Shown: positions 43,905 through 53,126, numbered from the stretch's first letter. The stretch is DNA of 64,000 nucleotides from Nocardia cyriacigeorgica (GCF_005863245.1 NZ_VBUT01000010.1:186001-250000), one strand, 5' to 3'. Translations and numbers: made by a program. The notes: generated by a model from the sequence alone, not told the origin.

Positions 43905-44561
43905 CTACTCGAGCCCCTGCTCGATCGCGTACCTGGTCAACTCGACCCGGTTCGCCAGCTGCAACTTCCGCAGCGTCGCCTGCACATGGTTCTCCACCGT
44001 GCGATGCGATAACCCGAGCCTGGACGCGATCTGCTTGGCCGACAACCCCTTCGCCACCATCCGCAGCACCTCGGTTTCGCGTTCGGTGAGCGCGGGCCGC
44101 GGCGGGGTGGCCGGGTCGGCGGGTGCGGTGGCGATGCGGCGGTACTCACCGAGCACCAGCCCGGCGAGTCCGGGCGTGAACACCGCTTGACCTGCGGCGG
44201 TGGCGCGCACGGCGTCGCGCAGTTCCGCCGAGGACGCGCTCTTGACCAGGTACCCGGTGGCGCCGGCCTTGATGGCGTCGAGCACATCGTCACGTTCGGC
44301 CGACGCCGACAGCACCAGCACCCGGCTGTCCGGCGAGACCCGCAGCACCTCGGCGGTGGCCTGCGCGCCGTTGCCGTCGGGTAGCTGCATATCCATCAGC
44401 ACCACGGCGGGGCGCACGGCGGCGGCCCGTCTGGTCGCGGCGCCCACACCGTCGGCGGTGGCCACGACCTCGAATCCGGATTCGGTCAGGTCGCGGGAGA
44501 CGCCGTCGCGCCACATCGGGTGGTCGTCCACCACCATCACGGTGATCGCGTCTTCGCTCAT
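43905..44561 (-). CDS. NarL/LuxR-type response regulator, partner of the MacS-like kinase
   Basis: 218 aa. The receiver domain has the acidic pair VDDH, phosphoacceptor D57 in VLMDMQLPDG, and the conserved Lys in YLVKSAS. The C-terminal LuxR HTH is LTERETEVLRMVAKGLSAKQ, then IASRLGLSHRTVENHVQATL. GGGAGG precedes ATG 44561. The gene starts 18 bp after the kinase stop, forming a standard two-component operon. Targets are unknown; in relatives such pairs respond to envelope conditions. Confidence 0.93.
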   Translation of the reverse strand: MSEDAITVMVVDDHPMWRDGVSRDLTESGFEVVATADGVGAATRRAAAVRPAVVLMDMQLPDGNGAQATAEVLRVSPDSRVLVLSASAERDDVLDAIKAGATGYLVKSASSAELRDAVRATAAGQAVFTPGLAGLVLGEYRRIATAPADPATPPRPALTERETEVLRMVAKGLSAKQIASRLGLSHRTVENHVQATLRKLQLANRVELTRYAIEQGLE

Positions 44562-44579
44562 CGGATACCTCCCTCTCGC

Positions 44580-45758
44580 TCAGCCACGCGGCACCCGGAA
44601 TTCCCATTCGGTGCCGAAGCCGACGCCGCCGGTCTCCTCGGTCAGCAGTTCCGCTGTCCCGCCGAGCGCCTCGATCCGGCCGACGATGGAGCGCGAAACA
44701 CCCATCCGCCCTTCGCGTTCGGCCTCGGCCAGCCGTCCGGGTGCGATGCCGACGCCGTCGTCGCGCACGCTGACGATCACCGCGTCGCCGGTGTCTTCCA
44801 GCAGCACATAGGCTTTCGCGTCCGGCCCGGCGTGCAGCCCGACGTTCGACAGCGCGGTGGCGACGGCGGCCGCGATCTCGGTGGCGGCCCAGCGCCCCAC
44901 CGGCACCGGATCGCCCGGCGTCGACACGAAGACGTTCGGCGTGGCGTGTTCGGTGAGCAGCGGCCGCAGATCGACCTCCGCCCCACCGTCATCCACGCGG
45001 GCACCCTGCTCGGAGATGAGCACCCGCAGCGCCACTTCCTGTTCGCCGGCCCGCTGCGCGAGTTCGGCGGTGGGTCCGCCGATTTCGGTGCCGCGGCGTT
45101 TGATGTAGCTGAGCACTTGCAGCACGCCGTCGTGCACCTGGCGGGCGAGTCGTTCGCGTTCTTCGGTCGCCGCCGTCAACCGCACGGCCCGCTCGAGCTG
45201 GCGTTGCGCGGTGCGCGCGGTATTGGCGGCGAGCCCGAGCGCCAGCCCGACCGACACCAGCACTGGCGCGGTCGCATCGGTCCACACATCCTGGCCCCAC
45301 TGGTCGCGCACGGTGATGCTGGCGGCGGCGATGAGCATGCTCGAACCCACACCGAACAGGGGCCCGCGCAGGATCGCCGCCGAGATCACGGCGTTGGTTG
45401 CCCACAGTGTCGTCGGCAGGGTCTGATGGCCGTGGTACCAGTCGTAGTCGGCGACCAGCCGGGTCGAGGCCATCAGCGCGATCACCACCACATGGTCGCC
45501 GAGCACCACCCAGCCGCGCAGCCGGATCGCTTCGGGGAAATGCCACTGCGACAACATGATGGCCGAGATGCCCGACCACACCGCCATGCTCGCGATCAGC
45601 ACCCAGCTCAATCGCTGGTTGTGGTAGTACGGCACCGAGGCGACCTGCTGGCCCACCGCGTACAGCAGCGTCACCAGCCGGAAGGCCTGCGCGGCCCGCC
45701 ACAGCGGCGCCGTGGCGGTGTCGGCCGGGTCCAGCTCAGTCGTCCGGGGTCGCATCAT
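44580..45758 (-). CDS. MacS-family sensor histidine kinase
   Basis: About 392 aa. Four to six membrane helices in the first ~170 residues form the sensor. The dimerisation/phosphoacceptor segment is ERERLARQVHDGVLQVLSYI (His in HDGVLQ), and the C-terminal HATPase carries VRDDGVGIAPGRL and GRMGVSRSIVGRIEALGG. This is the NarX/DesK-like class that pairs with LuxR regulators. ATG 45758 (or 45755/45776) starts inside the end of the AI-2E permease gene, overlapping by about 20 nt, so expression is probably coupled to it. Confidence 0.85.
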   Translation of the reverse strand: MMRPRTTELDPADTATAPLWRAAQAFRLVTLLYAVGQQVASVPYYHNQRLSWVLIASMAVWSGISAIMLSQWHFPEAIRLRGWVVLGDHVVVIALMASTRLVADYDWYHGHQTLPTTLWATNAVISAAILRGPLFGVGSSMLIAAASITVRDQWGQDVWTDATAPVLVSVGLALGLAANTARTAQRQLERAVRLTAATEERERLARQVHDGVLQVLSYIKRRGTEIGGPTAELAQRAGEQEVALRVLISEQGARVDDGGAEVDLRPLLTEHATPNVFVSTPGDPVPVGRWAATEIAAAVATALSNVGLHAGPDAKAYVLLEDTGDAVIVSVRDDGVGIAPGRLAEAEREGRMGVSRSIVGRIEALGGTAELLTEETGGVGFGTEWEFRVPRG

Positions 45759-47220
45759 CGCTGGTCCCGGCGTCATCGGCGGTGTCTTTGCGCCGAGCGT
45801 CGCCGCGCTCGTCCGGCCGGACATCGTGGTCAGCCGCCCCTGGCTCATCCGCCCCACGTTCGCCCGCGACAGACTCGCCTGTCCCCGCCCGTTCGGCACC
45901 GGCCCCGCCCGGCTCACCAGATCTCGCCGCGGTCGATTCGGTTGCGGCACTGCCCGCCTTGTCGGCCCCTACCTTCCCCGCGCCGAGCTTCCGCTGCGCC
46001 CCGGCCAGCATCGCCCCCACATCGAACCGCCCCGGCTCGGGCACATCCGGTGCCGCCGAATACAACCGGCCGTCGTCGGTATGCAGCTCCTCGAACAGCT
46101 CCTCCGGGTCCTCGGCCAGCAGCGACCGGATCGCGGTGTTCATCACCGCGACGAACGGCACCGCGAGCAGACCGCCCGCGATCCCGCCGAGCACCACGCC
46201 CGCGGTGATCGCCAGCACCACCGCCAGCGGATGGATGCTCACCGCCCGCCCCAGCAGCAGTGGCTGCAACACATGCCCCTCGAGCTGCATCACCGCGATG
46301 ATGATGCCGAGCACGATCAGCGCCGTCACCAGGCCCTTGGTCACCAGCGCGATGAACACCGCGACGAACCCGGCCAGGAACGCGCCGATGATCGGGATGA
46401 ACGCGCCGACGAACACCAGCGAGGCCAGCGGCAGTGCCAGCGGCACCCCGAGAATCGCCAGGCCGGCGCCGATACCGATGGCATCCACCGCGGCCACCGC
46501 GACCGTCGCCCGGACGAACCCGACCAGCGAACCGAAGCCCAGCTCACCGGCGGTGCGCACGCGCCTGCGGTGCGGCGTCGGGACGATCCGGGTGACGAAA
46601 TGCCAGATCTGATCGCCGCTGTAGAGGAAGAAGATGAGGATGAACAGGGTCAGGAACGTGCCGGTGAGGATGTGGCCGATCACCGTCGCGGTGGTGAGGG
46701 CCCCGCTGGTCAGCTCGTCCTGATTGGACTGGATGGCCTTGACCGCGGTGTCGCCGGCACTGCGGATCTGGTCTTCGCTGAGGTGGATCGGCCCGTTGAT
46801 CAGCCAGTCCTGCACCTCTTTGATGCTGTTGGTGAACTGATCGGTCAGCTGCGGCACGCCCTCGACGAACTGCTCCACCACGAAGGTCAGAATCCCGGCG
46901 ACCAGTCCGAGCGAGCCGACCAGCACCACGAACACCCCGACCCAACGGGCGATCCCCAGCCGTTGCATCCAGTCCACCAGCGGCGCCAGCAGCGCGGCCG
47001 CCAGCAGCGCGATGGCCAGCGGAATCACCACCGTCGCCAATCGCTGCACCACCATGGCCAGCACGGCGACCAGCGCGAAGATGACGAGTAATCGCCACGC
47101 CCACTCCGCGCTCACCCGCACGATCGGATGCACCGCGTCGGCCGCCGCCGACGCTCTCCCCTCCCGCTGTGCCGCCGTCTCCGGCGTCGATCCCGCGGAA
47201 CCTGACTTCGGCTCGGTCAC
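45736..47220 (-). CDS. AI-2E family (UPF0118) permease (Rv0205-like)
   Basis: 494 aa. About eight membrane helices in residues 30-370, with the central amphipathic region RIVPTPHRRRVRTAGELGFG and the LPGFVAVFIAL-type re-entrant loop region. LEGHVLQPLLLGRAVSIHPL is the family's most conserved motif. A long acidic, disordered tail (about 405-494) is added after VMNTAIRSLL. The family includes exporters and Na+/H+ antiporters; substrate cannot be read. GTG 47220 follows TAAGCT by 7 nt with no ribosome site, consistent with a leaderless transcript. It probably heads the kinase-regulator operon. Confidence 0.85.
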   Translation of the reverse strand: MTEPKSGSAGSTPETAAQREGRASAAADAVHPIVRVSAEWAWRLLVIFALVAVLAMVVQRLATVVIPLAIALLAAALLAPLVDWMQRLGIARWVGVFVVLVGSLGLVAGILTFVVEQFVEGVPQLTDQFTNSIKEVQDWLINGPIHLSEDQIRSAGDTAVKAIQSNQDELTSGALTTATVIGHILTGTFLTLFILIFFLYSGDQIWHFVTRIVPTPHRRRVRTAGELGFGSLVGFVRATVAVAAVDAIGIGAGLAILGVPLALPLASLVFVGAFIPIIGAFLAGFVAVFIALVTKGLVTALIVLGIIIAVMQLEGHVLQPLLLGRAVSIHPLAVVLAITAGVVLGGIAGGLLAVPFVAVMNTAIRSLLAEDPEELFEELHTDDGRLYSAAPDVPEPGRFDVGAMLAGAQRKLGAGKVGADKAGSAATESTAARSGEPGGAGAERAGTGESVAGERGADEPGAADHDVRPDERGDARRKDTADDAGTSDDATPDD

Positions 47221-47227
47221 CTTGCCG

Positions 47228-47281
47228 AGCTTATCGGCGCAACACCGCCGCGCAGAGGATAGATGTTCGAAACGCTAGATT
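47228..47281. promoter_or_regulatory. Divergent leaderless promoters of the permease and adenylate cyclase
   Basis: In 68 bp between start codons there are two TANNNT elements: TAAGCT on the minus strand (47228-47233), 7 nt before GTG 47220, and TAGATT on the plus strand (47276-47281), 7 nt before GTG 47289. The promoters must share regulatory space. Confidence 0.55.
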
Positions 47282-47288
47282 GGTGATC

Positions 47289-48842
47289 GTGTCAGCGCCC
47301 TTGGAAGCGGTCAAACAGACCATGCATACGCGCTGGCCGCTGTACCTGACGTCGATGCTGTTGGCCAACGCCTTCGGCGCGGTGCTGGTCTGGGCGTTCA
47401 TCCAGTACGGACTGCCCATACCCGAAGGTGAGGCCGCCGGACCGCGCCAGGTGGGCCTGCTGATCCCGGCGCTGGTCTTCGTGATCGGCGGCCTGCTCAG
47501 CGTGGTCGCCTCGGCGTGGATGCTGCGGCCGGTGATGCGGTGGCAGGTGCGCGGCGGCCCGCCGAGCAGGCAGGAGCAGATGGCCGCCCTGCACGCGCCG
47601 CTGCGGCAGTCGATCCTGCATCTGGCGTTGTGGATCGTCGGCGGCGCGGTGCTGGCCTCGCTGATCATCGTCGACACGCCCGAGTTGGCCGGTGCGGTGA
47701 TCGTCACCGAATGCATGGCCGCGACCATCGTGTTCGGCTTCACCTACATGCTCGGTGAACGCATCCTGCGCCCGGTGGCCGCCGAAGCGCTCACCGCCGG
47801 CACCTTCGACCACACCCTCACCCCCGGTGTCGGCACCCGCATGGCGATGACCTGGGGCATGGGCACGTTCGCGCCGACCATCGCGATCGTGCTGCTGTGC
47901 GTCACCCAGATCTCCTCCGACATCAAGTTCTCGGCGCAGTCGCTCGCGGTGTCGATCCTGCTGCTGTGCGGTGTGGTGATCATGCAGGCGCTGGCGCTGT
48001 CGATGCTCACCGCCTCCAGCATCTCCGACCCGGTGCGCCAGCTCAGCCAGGCCATCGACCGGGTCCAGGCCGGCGCGCGCGATGTGCAGGTCGAGGTGTT
48101 CGACGGCAGTGAGATCGGGCTGTTGCAGGTCGGCTTCAACCGGATGATGGAGGAGGCCGCCAAACGGCAGCAGCTCCAGGAGCTGTTCGGCCAGCACGTC
48201 GGGGCCGAGGTGGCCCAGCGCGCGCTCGACTACGGCACCGAACTCGGCGGTGAGACCCGCTTCGTCGCGGTGCTGTTCGTGGATATGGTCGGCTCCACCG
48301 CGACCGCCGCCGAGCGCCCGCCCACCGAGGTGGTGAGCCTGCTCAACGAGTTCTTCCGGGTGGTGGTCGACGTCATCGACCGGCACCACGGCTTCGTCAA
48401 CAAGTTCGTCGGTGACGCCGCCCTGGCGATCTTCGGTGCGCCGCTGGACCGTCCGGACGCACCCGCCGCCGCCCTGGCCGCGGCCAGGGAATTGCGGGAG
48501 GCGCTGCGCGAGGTGCACGGCCTCGATATCGGTATCGGCGTATCGGCCGGTCTGGCCGTCGCGGGAAATATCGGCGCAGCCAATCGTTTCGAATACACCG
48601 TCATCGGAGATCCGGTCAACGAGGCCTCGCGGCTGACCGAGCTGGCCAAAGACCAGCCCGGCCGGGTGCTGGCCTCGGGCTCCGCGCTGTATTTCGCCGA
48701 TGAAAGTGAGCAAGAGTTTTGGGTGACCGGCGACGAGGTACAGCTGCGTGGGCGGCGCAGAAAAACCAGATTGGCCTGGCCCAAGAACGGCGCCGAGGCC
48801 ACCGGCGATGCAGACGAAGAACAGGTGCGTTCGTTAGGCTGA
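47289..48842 (+). CDS. Membrane-bound class III adenylate/guanylate cyclase with HAMP domain
   Basis: About 517 aa. Six membrane helices (about 15-280) precede a HAMP domain (SSISDPVRQLSQAIDRVQAG) and the cyclase catalytic domain (about 330-490). The metal-binding Asps are in VLFVDMVGSTATAA and NKFVGDAALAIFG; FEYTVIGDPVNEASRL contains the transition-state region. This architecture matches the M. tuberculosis Rv1318c/Rv3645 group. GTG 47289 is chosen because TAGATT lies 7 nt upstream (GTG 47283 is 1 nt from it). The next gene begins 5 bp after the stop. Confidence 0.9.
   Translation: MSAPLEAVKQTMHTRWPLYLTSMLLANAFGAVLVWAFIQYGLPIPEGEAAGPRQVGLLIPALVFVIGGLLSVVASAWMLRPVMRWQVRGGPPSRQEQMAALHAPLRQSILHLALWIVGGAVLASLIIVDTPELAGAVIVTECMAATIVFGFTYMLGERILRPVAAEALTAGTFDHTLTPGVGTRMAMTWGMGTFAPTIAIVLLCVTQISSDIKFSAQSLAVSILLLCGVVIMQALALSMLTASSISDPVRQLSQAIDRVQAGARDVQVEVFDGSEIGLLQVGFNRMMEEAAKRQQLQELFGQHVGAEVAQRALDYGTELGGETRFVAVLFVDMVGSTATAAERPPTEVVSLLNEFFRVVVDVIDRHHGFVNKFVGDAALAIFGAPLDRPDAPAAALAAARELREALREVHGLDIGIGVSAGLAVAGNIGAANRFEYTVIGDPVNEASRLTELAKDQPGRVLASGSALYFADESEQEFWVTGDEVQLRGRRRKTRLAWPKNGAEATGDADEEQVRSLG
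48835..48840 (+). promoter_or_regulatory. -10-like element of a leaderless transcript inside the cyclase gene end
   Basis: TAGGCT ends 6 nt before GTG 48847 and overlaps the cyclase stop region, so the next gene may have its own leaderless promoter in addition to read-through. Confidence 0.45.
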
Positions 48843-48846
48843 CCGC

Positions 48847-49941
48847 GTGACGGCCAACGGCGCTCCATCAGGCGATTCTGTCTCGCCTGTGGCAGCTGCC
48901 GCGCCGGTCCGGCGGAATTTCCGGTGGCTGAAATGGGTCGCCGGTGTGGCGTTGCTCGCATTATTGATCGGCGAAGCCATCTATCTCTGGCCGCGTCTGC
49001 ACGAATCGTGGCGCACTCTCACCGAAATCCATTGGGGCTGGGTAGCGCTGTGCATCGCGTTCCAGGCGATGTCGATGAGCGGATTCGGCCGGGTGCAGAA
49101 GCAGTTGCTCGGCGCGGGCGGGGTGCGGGTCGGCCAGCGTAGATCGGTAGCCGTCGTCTATAGCGCGACGGCGATGTCGGTGACGCTGCCCGCCGGGCAG
49201 GTCTTCTCCACCGCGTTCACCTACCGGCAGACCCGGCGCTGGGGTGCGAGCCCGGTGGTCGCGTCCTGGCAGCTGGTGTTTTCCGGCGTGGTCGCTGCGG
49301 CGGGGCTCGCGCTGCTCGGGTTCGGTGGCGCGCTGCTGGTCGGTAACCGGGTGGGGCCGGTCAAGCTCATCGTGACCGTGCTGGCCGTCGTCGCGCTGGT
49401 GTGGGCGGGCAATTACGTCTCCCGCAATCCCGGTGTGATCGAAACGGTCGTGCGCAAGGCGCTCGCACTGGTGAATCGGGTGCGCAAACAGCCGCCGGAT
49501 CACGGAATGTCCAAGGTCACCGACATGCTCGAGCAGCTGGAATCGGTCGACCTCGGCACCCGTGACGGAGCCTGGGTGGCCGGATGGGCTGTCGTGCACC
49601 GAATCGCCGACGTCGCCTGTCTCGGCGCCGCCTGTTACGCCGTCGGCGCCGATCCGAAATGGGCGGGCCTGCTGATCGCTTTCGCCGCGGGTAAAGCCGT
49701 CGGTTCGATTCCGTTCGCGCCCGGCGGCATCGTCTACGTGGACGCGACCTTGATCTACGGTCTCACCGCCGCCGCCGGGTTGCCCGCTGCGCAGGCCGTG
49801 GCCGCCGCATTCGTCTATCGCCTGGTGAGTTTCATTCTGGTGGCGATCATCGGCTGGATCGTTTTCGCTTTCGGTTTCCGCACCAAGCAGGCCGACGAGG
49901 TGGAATACGAAAAGGAATTCGAGCAGCGCCGCACCGGGTAG
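48847..49941 (+). CDS. Lysylphosphatidylglycerol synthase TM-domain (UPF0104) membrane protein
   Basis: 364 aa with about eight membrane helices. Typical motifs of the family are SATAMSVTLPAGQVFSTAFT near residue 105 and FAAGKAVGSIPFAPGGIVYV near 285, the latter being the signature of flippase-like LPG-synthase membrane domains. It lacks the cytosolic synthetase domain, so it is a membrane translocase or regulator rather than an aminoacyl transferase. It follows the cyclase by 5 bp. Confidence 0.85.
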   Translation: MTANGAPSGDSVSPVAAAAPVRRNFRWLKWVAGVALLALLIGEAIYLWPRLHESWRTLTEIHWGWVALCIAFQAMSMSGFGRVQKQLLGAGGVRVGQRRSVAVVYSATAMSVTLPAGQVFSTAFTYRQTRRWGASPVVASWQLVFSGVVAAAGLALLGFGGALLVGNRVGPVKLIVTVLAVVALVWAGNYVSRNPGVIETVVRKALALVNRVRKQPPDHGMSKVTDMLEQLESVDLGTRDGAWVAGWAVVHRIADVACLGAACYAVGADPKWAGLLIAFAAGKAVGSIPFAPGGIVYVDATLIYGLTAAAGLPAAQAVAAAFVYRLVSFILVAIIGWIVFAFGFRTKQADEVEYEKEFEQRRTG

Positions 49942-49976
49942 CCGTGGCGTGGCCGGGGATTGATTGAAACGAACAC

Positions 49977-49982
49977 TAAGCT
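49977..49982 (+). promoter_or_regulatory. Likely -10 of a leaderless DUF3054 mRNA
   Basis: TAAGCT ends 6 nt before GTG 49989; no Shine-Dalgarno sequence is present. Confidence 0.5.
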
Positions 49983-49988
49983 GGCCGG

Positions 49989-50360
49989 GTGAGGATTTTC
50001 CTGCCGTTGGTGGTCGATGCCCTGCTGGTGGTCCTGTTCTGCGCGATCGGACGGCAAAGTCACGACGAGGCGGTGCTCGCCGGATTGTTGCGGACGGTCT
50101 GGCCGTTCGCGATCGGGTTGGCGGTCGGCTGGGCGGTGGCGGTGGTCGCGGCGAGCCGGATGTACGGCGAGGGCGCCCGTTTCGACGGCAGCTCGCTGTG
50201 GCCGACCGGGGTGCTGGTCTGGCTCGGCACCCTCGCGGGCGGCATGCTGTTGCGTTCGATCAGCGGGCAGGGCACCGCATTCAGCTTCATGCTGGTGGCT
50301 TCGGGTGTGCTCGCGTTGTTCCTGCTCGGCTGGCGCGCCGCCTGGACCGCGATCAACTGA
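49989..50360 (+). CDS. DUF3054 membrane protein
   Basis: 123 aa with four membrane helices. The opening FLPLVVDALLVVLFCAIGRQSHDE and the WPTGVLVWLGTLAGGMLLR block are characteristic of DUF3054, a family of unknown function widespread in actinobacteria and haloarchaea. GTG 49989 is fixed by the leaderless -10 at 49977. It is convergent with the PBP-like lipoprotein gene 60 bp away. Confidence 0.85.
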   Translation: MRIFLPLVVDALLVVLFCAIGRQSHDEAVLAGLLRTVWPFAIGLAVGWAVAVVAASRMYGEGARFDGSSLWPTGVLVWLGTLAGGMLLRSISGQGTAFSFMLVASGVLALFLLGWRAAWTAIN

Positions 50361-50420
50361 TCCGGTTCGAGTCTCCCGCCGCGGCCCGCGCGGCCCGGGC
50401 GCTGAATGCCCTGGTCAGGT

Positions 50421-52100
50421 TCACGGGTCGGGCGTGGTGAACGAGCGAAACATCCGGGCCGCCATCCGCACGGCCGCGTCACCGCCGTCGATGTTATCGA
50501 TGTGAACCGCGAAGGCCAGATCACCCAGCGTGGCGATCAACCAGCCGTCCTCACCCGCTTCGGCGACGAAACCGGTGACCCCGCCGTACATCCGCAGCTC
50601 CGCCATCCGCGGATCGTTCATGCCGTCACGCATCATGGTGCGCAGCCGATCGGTGACCGGCGCGGCCAACGGCTCCAGCGGAGCATCGGTTTCGCTGGGC
50701 CGCCCGCGCTCGATCATCGGCGGCGGCACCGAGCCGCGCGCGATGGTCGCGGCGGCGATGGCCATACCGAACGGGCTGGCCAGGACCGCGTCCGCCCCGG
50801 CGCCCTGCCGGACCTGCTCGGCGCTGCGGCCCGAGATCGCCAGCCGTCCGGTGACCTCGTCCAGCCCCGGTACCCGGAAATCGACGCCGACGCCGAGCTT
50901 GGTCGCCGCCTCCGCGGCCTCCTGCACCGAAACGTCCGCGGGCGCCTTGCCCTTGTCGACGGCGACGAGATTGCGGAACAGCTCGATGTTCGCGCCGATC
51001 GGGTACAGCCCGGTGAACGCCACCGGCCCGTGCTCGCTGGCGTAACCGTTCTGGGCCACCGCGACCACCGCACCGGTGGAGGGCTGAATCGCCACCAGCG
51101 ATGCCGGACTCGCGACGCTGACCACGGCGTCCAGGGCGGCGCGCTGCAACTTCTGGTCCATGGTCGCGGCGATATCCGGCCCGGCCGGGCCCTGTTCACC
51201 GGCCAGCTGGGTGACGAATCGGCCGTCCTTCTCGAACAACTGGACGGCCCAGCCCGAGTGCTCCTGCTGGCTGTCTTCCCAGACCTCGGCCAGGGCGTCC
51301 AGCATGGGAGAACGCACCCGCCGGTCGACGGAGATGACTCGCGGCTGCTTTTCCATCACCACACCGGGAATGGGCGCCATCAGCGGCTCTAGGATATTGA
51401 AGTCGCCGTCGCGCAGGCTCACCGCGACGATCGGCTTGCCCTGCGACGACGCCAGCTGCTGCATCAGATACGGCCCGGTGATGAGCGAGGCGACCGGTTC
51501 GATCGCGGCGGCGAGCGCGTTCGTCGAGGCGACCGGATCGGGCATGCGCGCCGGATCCAGTTTGATGACGTTGATGTTCTGCTCGGCCATCAACGGTTCG
51601 CCGACGATATCGACCACGCGCGGTGGCGGTTTCGGGGTGGTGCGCACCAGCTTGACGTCGCGGGTGTGGCTCAGCTGCGGCATCACGATCGCCGGGTCCC
51701 AGGAGATCCGCCAGCCGATGGCGAGCTTACGGATCGAGCCTTCGATGCTGTAGGACCAGTTCTTCTTCTCGCCGAAGCTCCAGTCGACGTCCATGCTGAA
51801 CAAACCCGAGGCCGGATCGAGTTCGATGAATTGGGTTTTCTCGTAGTCGACTTCGCCCGATTCCAGGCCCTCGAACATTTGCTTCAGGGTTGCCGAGGCC
51901 GCGGTGGGGTAGGACGTCAGCTCCGCGGCGGCCGCGTAGTCATGCTCGTCGAGCAGCTCGGTGAACCGTTCGACGACAGCCTCGGCTTCGTTCGTCTGTT
52001 CACCCAGACCACACGATCCCATCGCGAATACCAGAGCCGCCACCCCCGTGAGGGCCAGTGCGCCCCGGAAGCGAAAGCGGCGGGATCCCCACACATCCAT
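50421..52100 (-). CDS. Penicillin-binding-protein-like lipoprotein lacking catalytic residues
   Basis: About 559 aa. A signal sequence with lipobox MGSC anchors it outside. An NTF2-like MecA N-terminal domain (about 35-140), a dimerisation region and a C-terminal transpeptidase fold follow, resembling M. tuberculosis Rv2864c. At the active-site position PBPs have YPPGSTFK, but here it is YPIGANIE: the nucleophilic Ser is Ala and the Lys is Glu. The KTG position reads GVTG. The VLASPFGMAIAAATIARG helix is retained. It is therefore probably a non-enzymatic scaffold or regulator of wall synthesis. GTG 52109 is an alternative start. Confidence 0.82.
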   Translation of the reverse strand: MDVWGSRRFRFRGALALTGVAALVFAMGSCGLGEQTNEAEAVVERFTELLDEHDYAAAAELTSYPTAASATLKQMFEGLESGEVDYEKTQFIELDPASGLFSMDVDWSFGEKKNWSYSIEGSIRKLAIGWRISWDPAIVMPQLSHTRDVKLVRTTPKPPPRVVDIVGEPLMAEQNINVIKLDPARMPDPVASTNALAAAIEPVASLITGPYLMQQLASSQGKPIVAVSLRDGDFNILEPLMAPIPGVVMEKQPRVISVDRRVRSPMLDALAEVWEDSQQEHSGWAVQLFEKDGRFVTQLAGEQGPAGPDIAATMDQKLQRAALDAVVSVASPASLVAIQPSTGAVVAVAQNGYASEHGPVAFTGLYPIGANIELFRNLVAVDKGKAPADVSVQEAAEAATKLGVGVDFRVPGLDEVTGRLAISGRSAEQVRQGAGADAVLASPFGMAIAAATIARGSVPPPMIERGRPSETDAPLEPLAAPVTDRLRTMMRDGMNDPRMAELRMYGGVTGFVAEAGEDGWLIATLGDLAFAVHIDNIDGGDAAVRMAARMFRSFTTPDP

Positions 52101-52117
52101 GTCGCCCACTCTTCACT

Positions 52118-52137
52118 CTTGTCACTCCAGTAACAAG
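52118..52137 (-). promoter_or_regulatory. Palindrome in the PBP-like gene leader
   Basis: CTTGTCACT-CC-AGTAACAAG, 9-bp arms with one mismatch, 18-37 nt upstream of ATG 52100. It may be an operator at the promoter. The rest of the ~310-bp gap to aroQ holds no gene. Confidence 0.45.
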
Positions 52138-52397
52138 ACCACCGTACCTGAAAAATCCCTGTTTGCGGCGCCCCCCGAGCCGGGAGAGCGACCCGTACAC
52201 AACGGTGTCAATTGTGCCCGATCCCTCCCGTCTCCGAAGCCGATCACCAACGTCGTCCGATGGCCCGAAGACAACCGGCGCAGCTACCGTACCGACCGAG
52301 CCGACGCGGCGTGCAGATACCAACGAACTCGGCGTTTCACATTAGATACCCCATCCCCTCGGCGCCCAATCGCGAGGGGCGGCGCGGCCCGGATCGG

Positions 52398-52403
52398 TAA
52401 GGT
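52398..52403 (+). promoter_or_regulatory. -10-like TAAGGT upstream of aroQ
   Basis: TAAGGT ends 7 nt before ATG 52411, allowing a leaderless mRNA. The same bases contain AAGG, which could instead act as a weak ribosome site. Confidence 0.35.
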
Positions 52404-52410
52404 TGCCGGC

Positions 52411-52884
52411 ATGCCCGACACCGCCGCGACGAACCTGCCGATCCTGGTGCTCAACGGTCCCAACCTGAATATGCTCGGCGTACGCCAGCCGGAGATCTAC
52501 GGTTCCGAGACCCTCGCCGACGTCGTCGAATTGTGCACGCGCACAGCCGCGGGACTCGGCCGCGAGGTGCGGGCCTTCCAGTCGAATTCCGAGGGCGCGC
52601 TGATCGATCGGATCCATGAGGCCCGCGGGACGGTATCGGGCATCGTCATCAATCCCGGCGGGCTCACCCATACCTCGGTCGCGTTGCGCGACGCCCTGGT
52701 GATTCCGGAGGTGCCGATCGTGGAGGTGCACGTGAGCAATGTGCATGCCCGCGAAGAGTTCCGGCACCACTCGTTCATCTCGCCCATCGCCACCGCGGTG
52801 ATCGCCGGGATGGGCGTGTTCGGATACGCGGCGGCGATCGAATTCCTGGTGCGGCGTTCGACCGCCGATGCGGTGCGGCACTGA
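52411..52884 (+). CDS. aroQ: Type II 3-dehydroquinate dehydratase
   Basis: 157 aa, the normal length for this dodecameric shikimate-pathway enzyme. ILVLNGPNLNMLGVRQPEIY gives the substrate loop with its Asn and Arg, and the catalytic Tyr lies in EIYG. QSNSEGALID, NPGGLTHTSVALRDAL and EVHVSNVHAREEFRHHS follow as expected. It stands alone here, away from other aro genes. Confidence 0.95.
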   Translation: MPDTAATNLPILVLNGPNLNMLGVRQPEIYGSETLADVVELCTRTAAGLGREVRAFQSNSEGALIDRIHEARGTVSGIVINPGGLTHTSVALRDALVIPEVPIVEVHVSNVHAREEFRHHSFISPIATAVIAGMGVFGYAAAIEFLVRRSTADAVRH

Positions 52885-53126
52885 CTCACCTACGCCGCTG
52901 ACTCACCCGCGCCGGTGATCGGCCATGGCGCCGATCGGGCGCGCGGCCCATCATGCGTCGCCGGCCGGGTGTGATTCCTGCAAGGCCGGTGCCGTCCGAG
53001 TGATGCTCGTCCTCAGATCCCCCGCCCGAGTGCCGGAGGTTCGGACCGAGCTCGGTGATCGCCGAACGCGCTCGTTGCCGAACAGGTGTCGCTGACGGTC
53101 GGCTGCCGAGCAGGCGGCGTTGCCGA

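Noticed and set aside
51961..52410. Extension of the aroQ frame 150 codons upstream
   Set aside because: The canonical aroQ start ILVLNGPNLNMLG follows ATG 52411 at the normal distance; the upstream part runs through the divergent promoter region.
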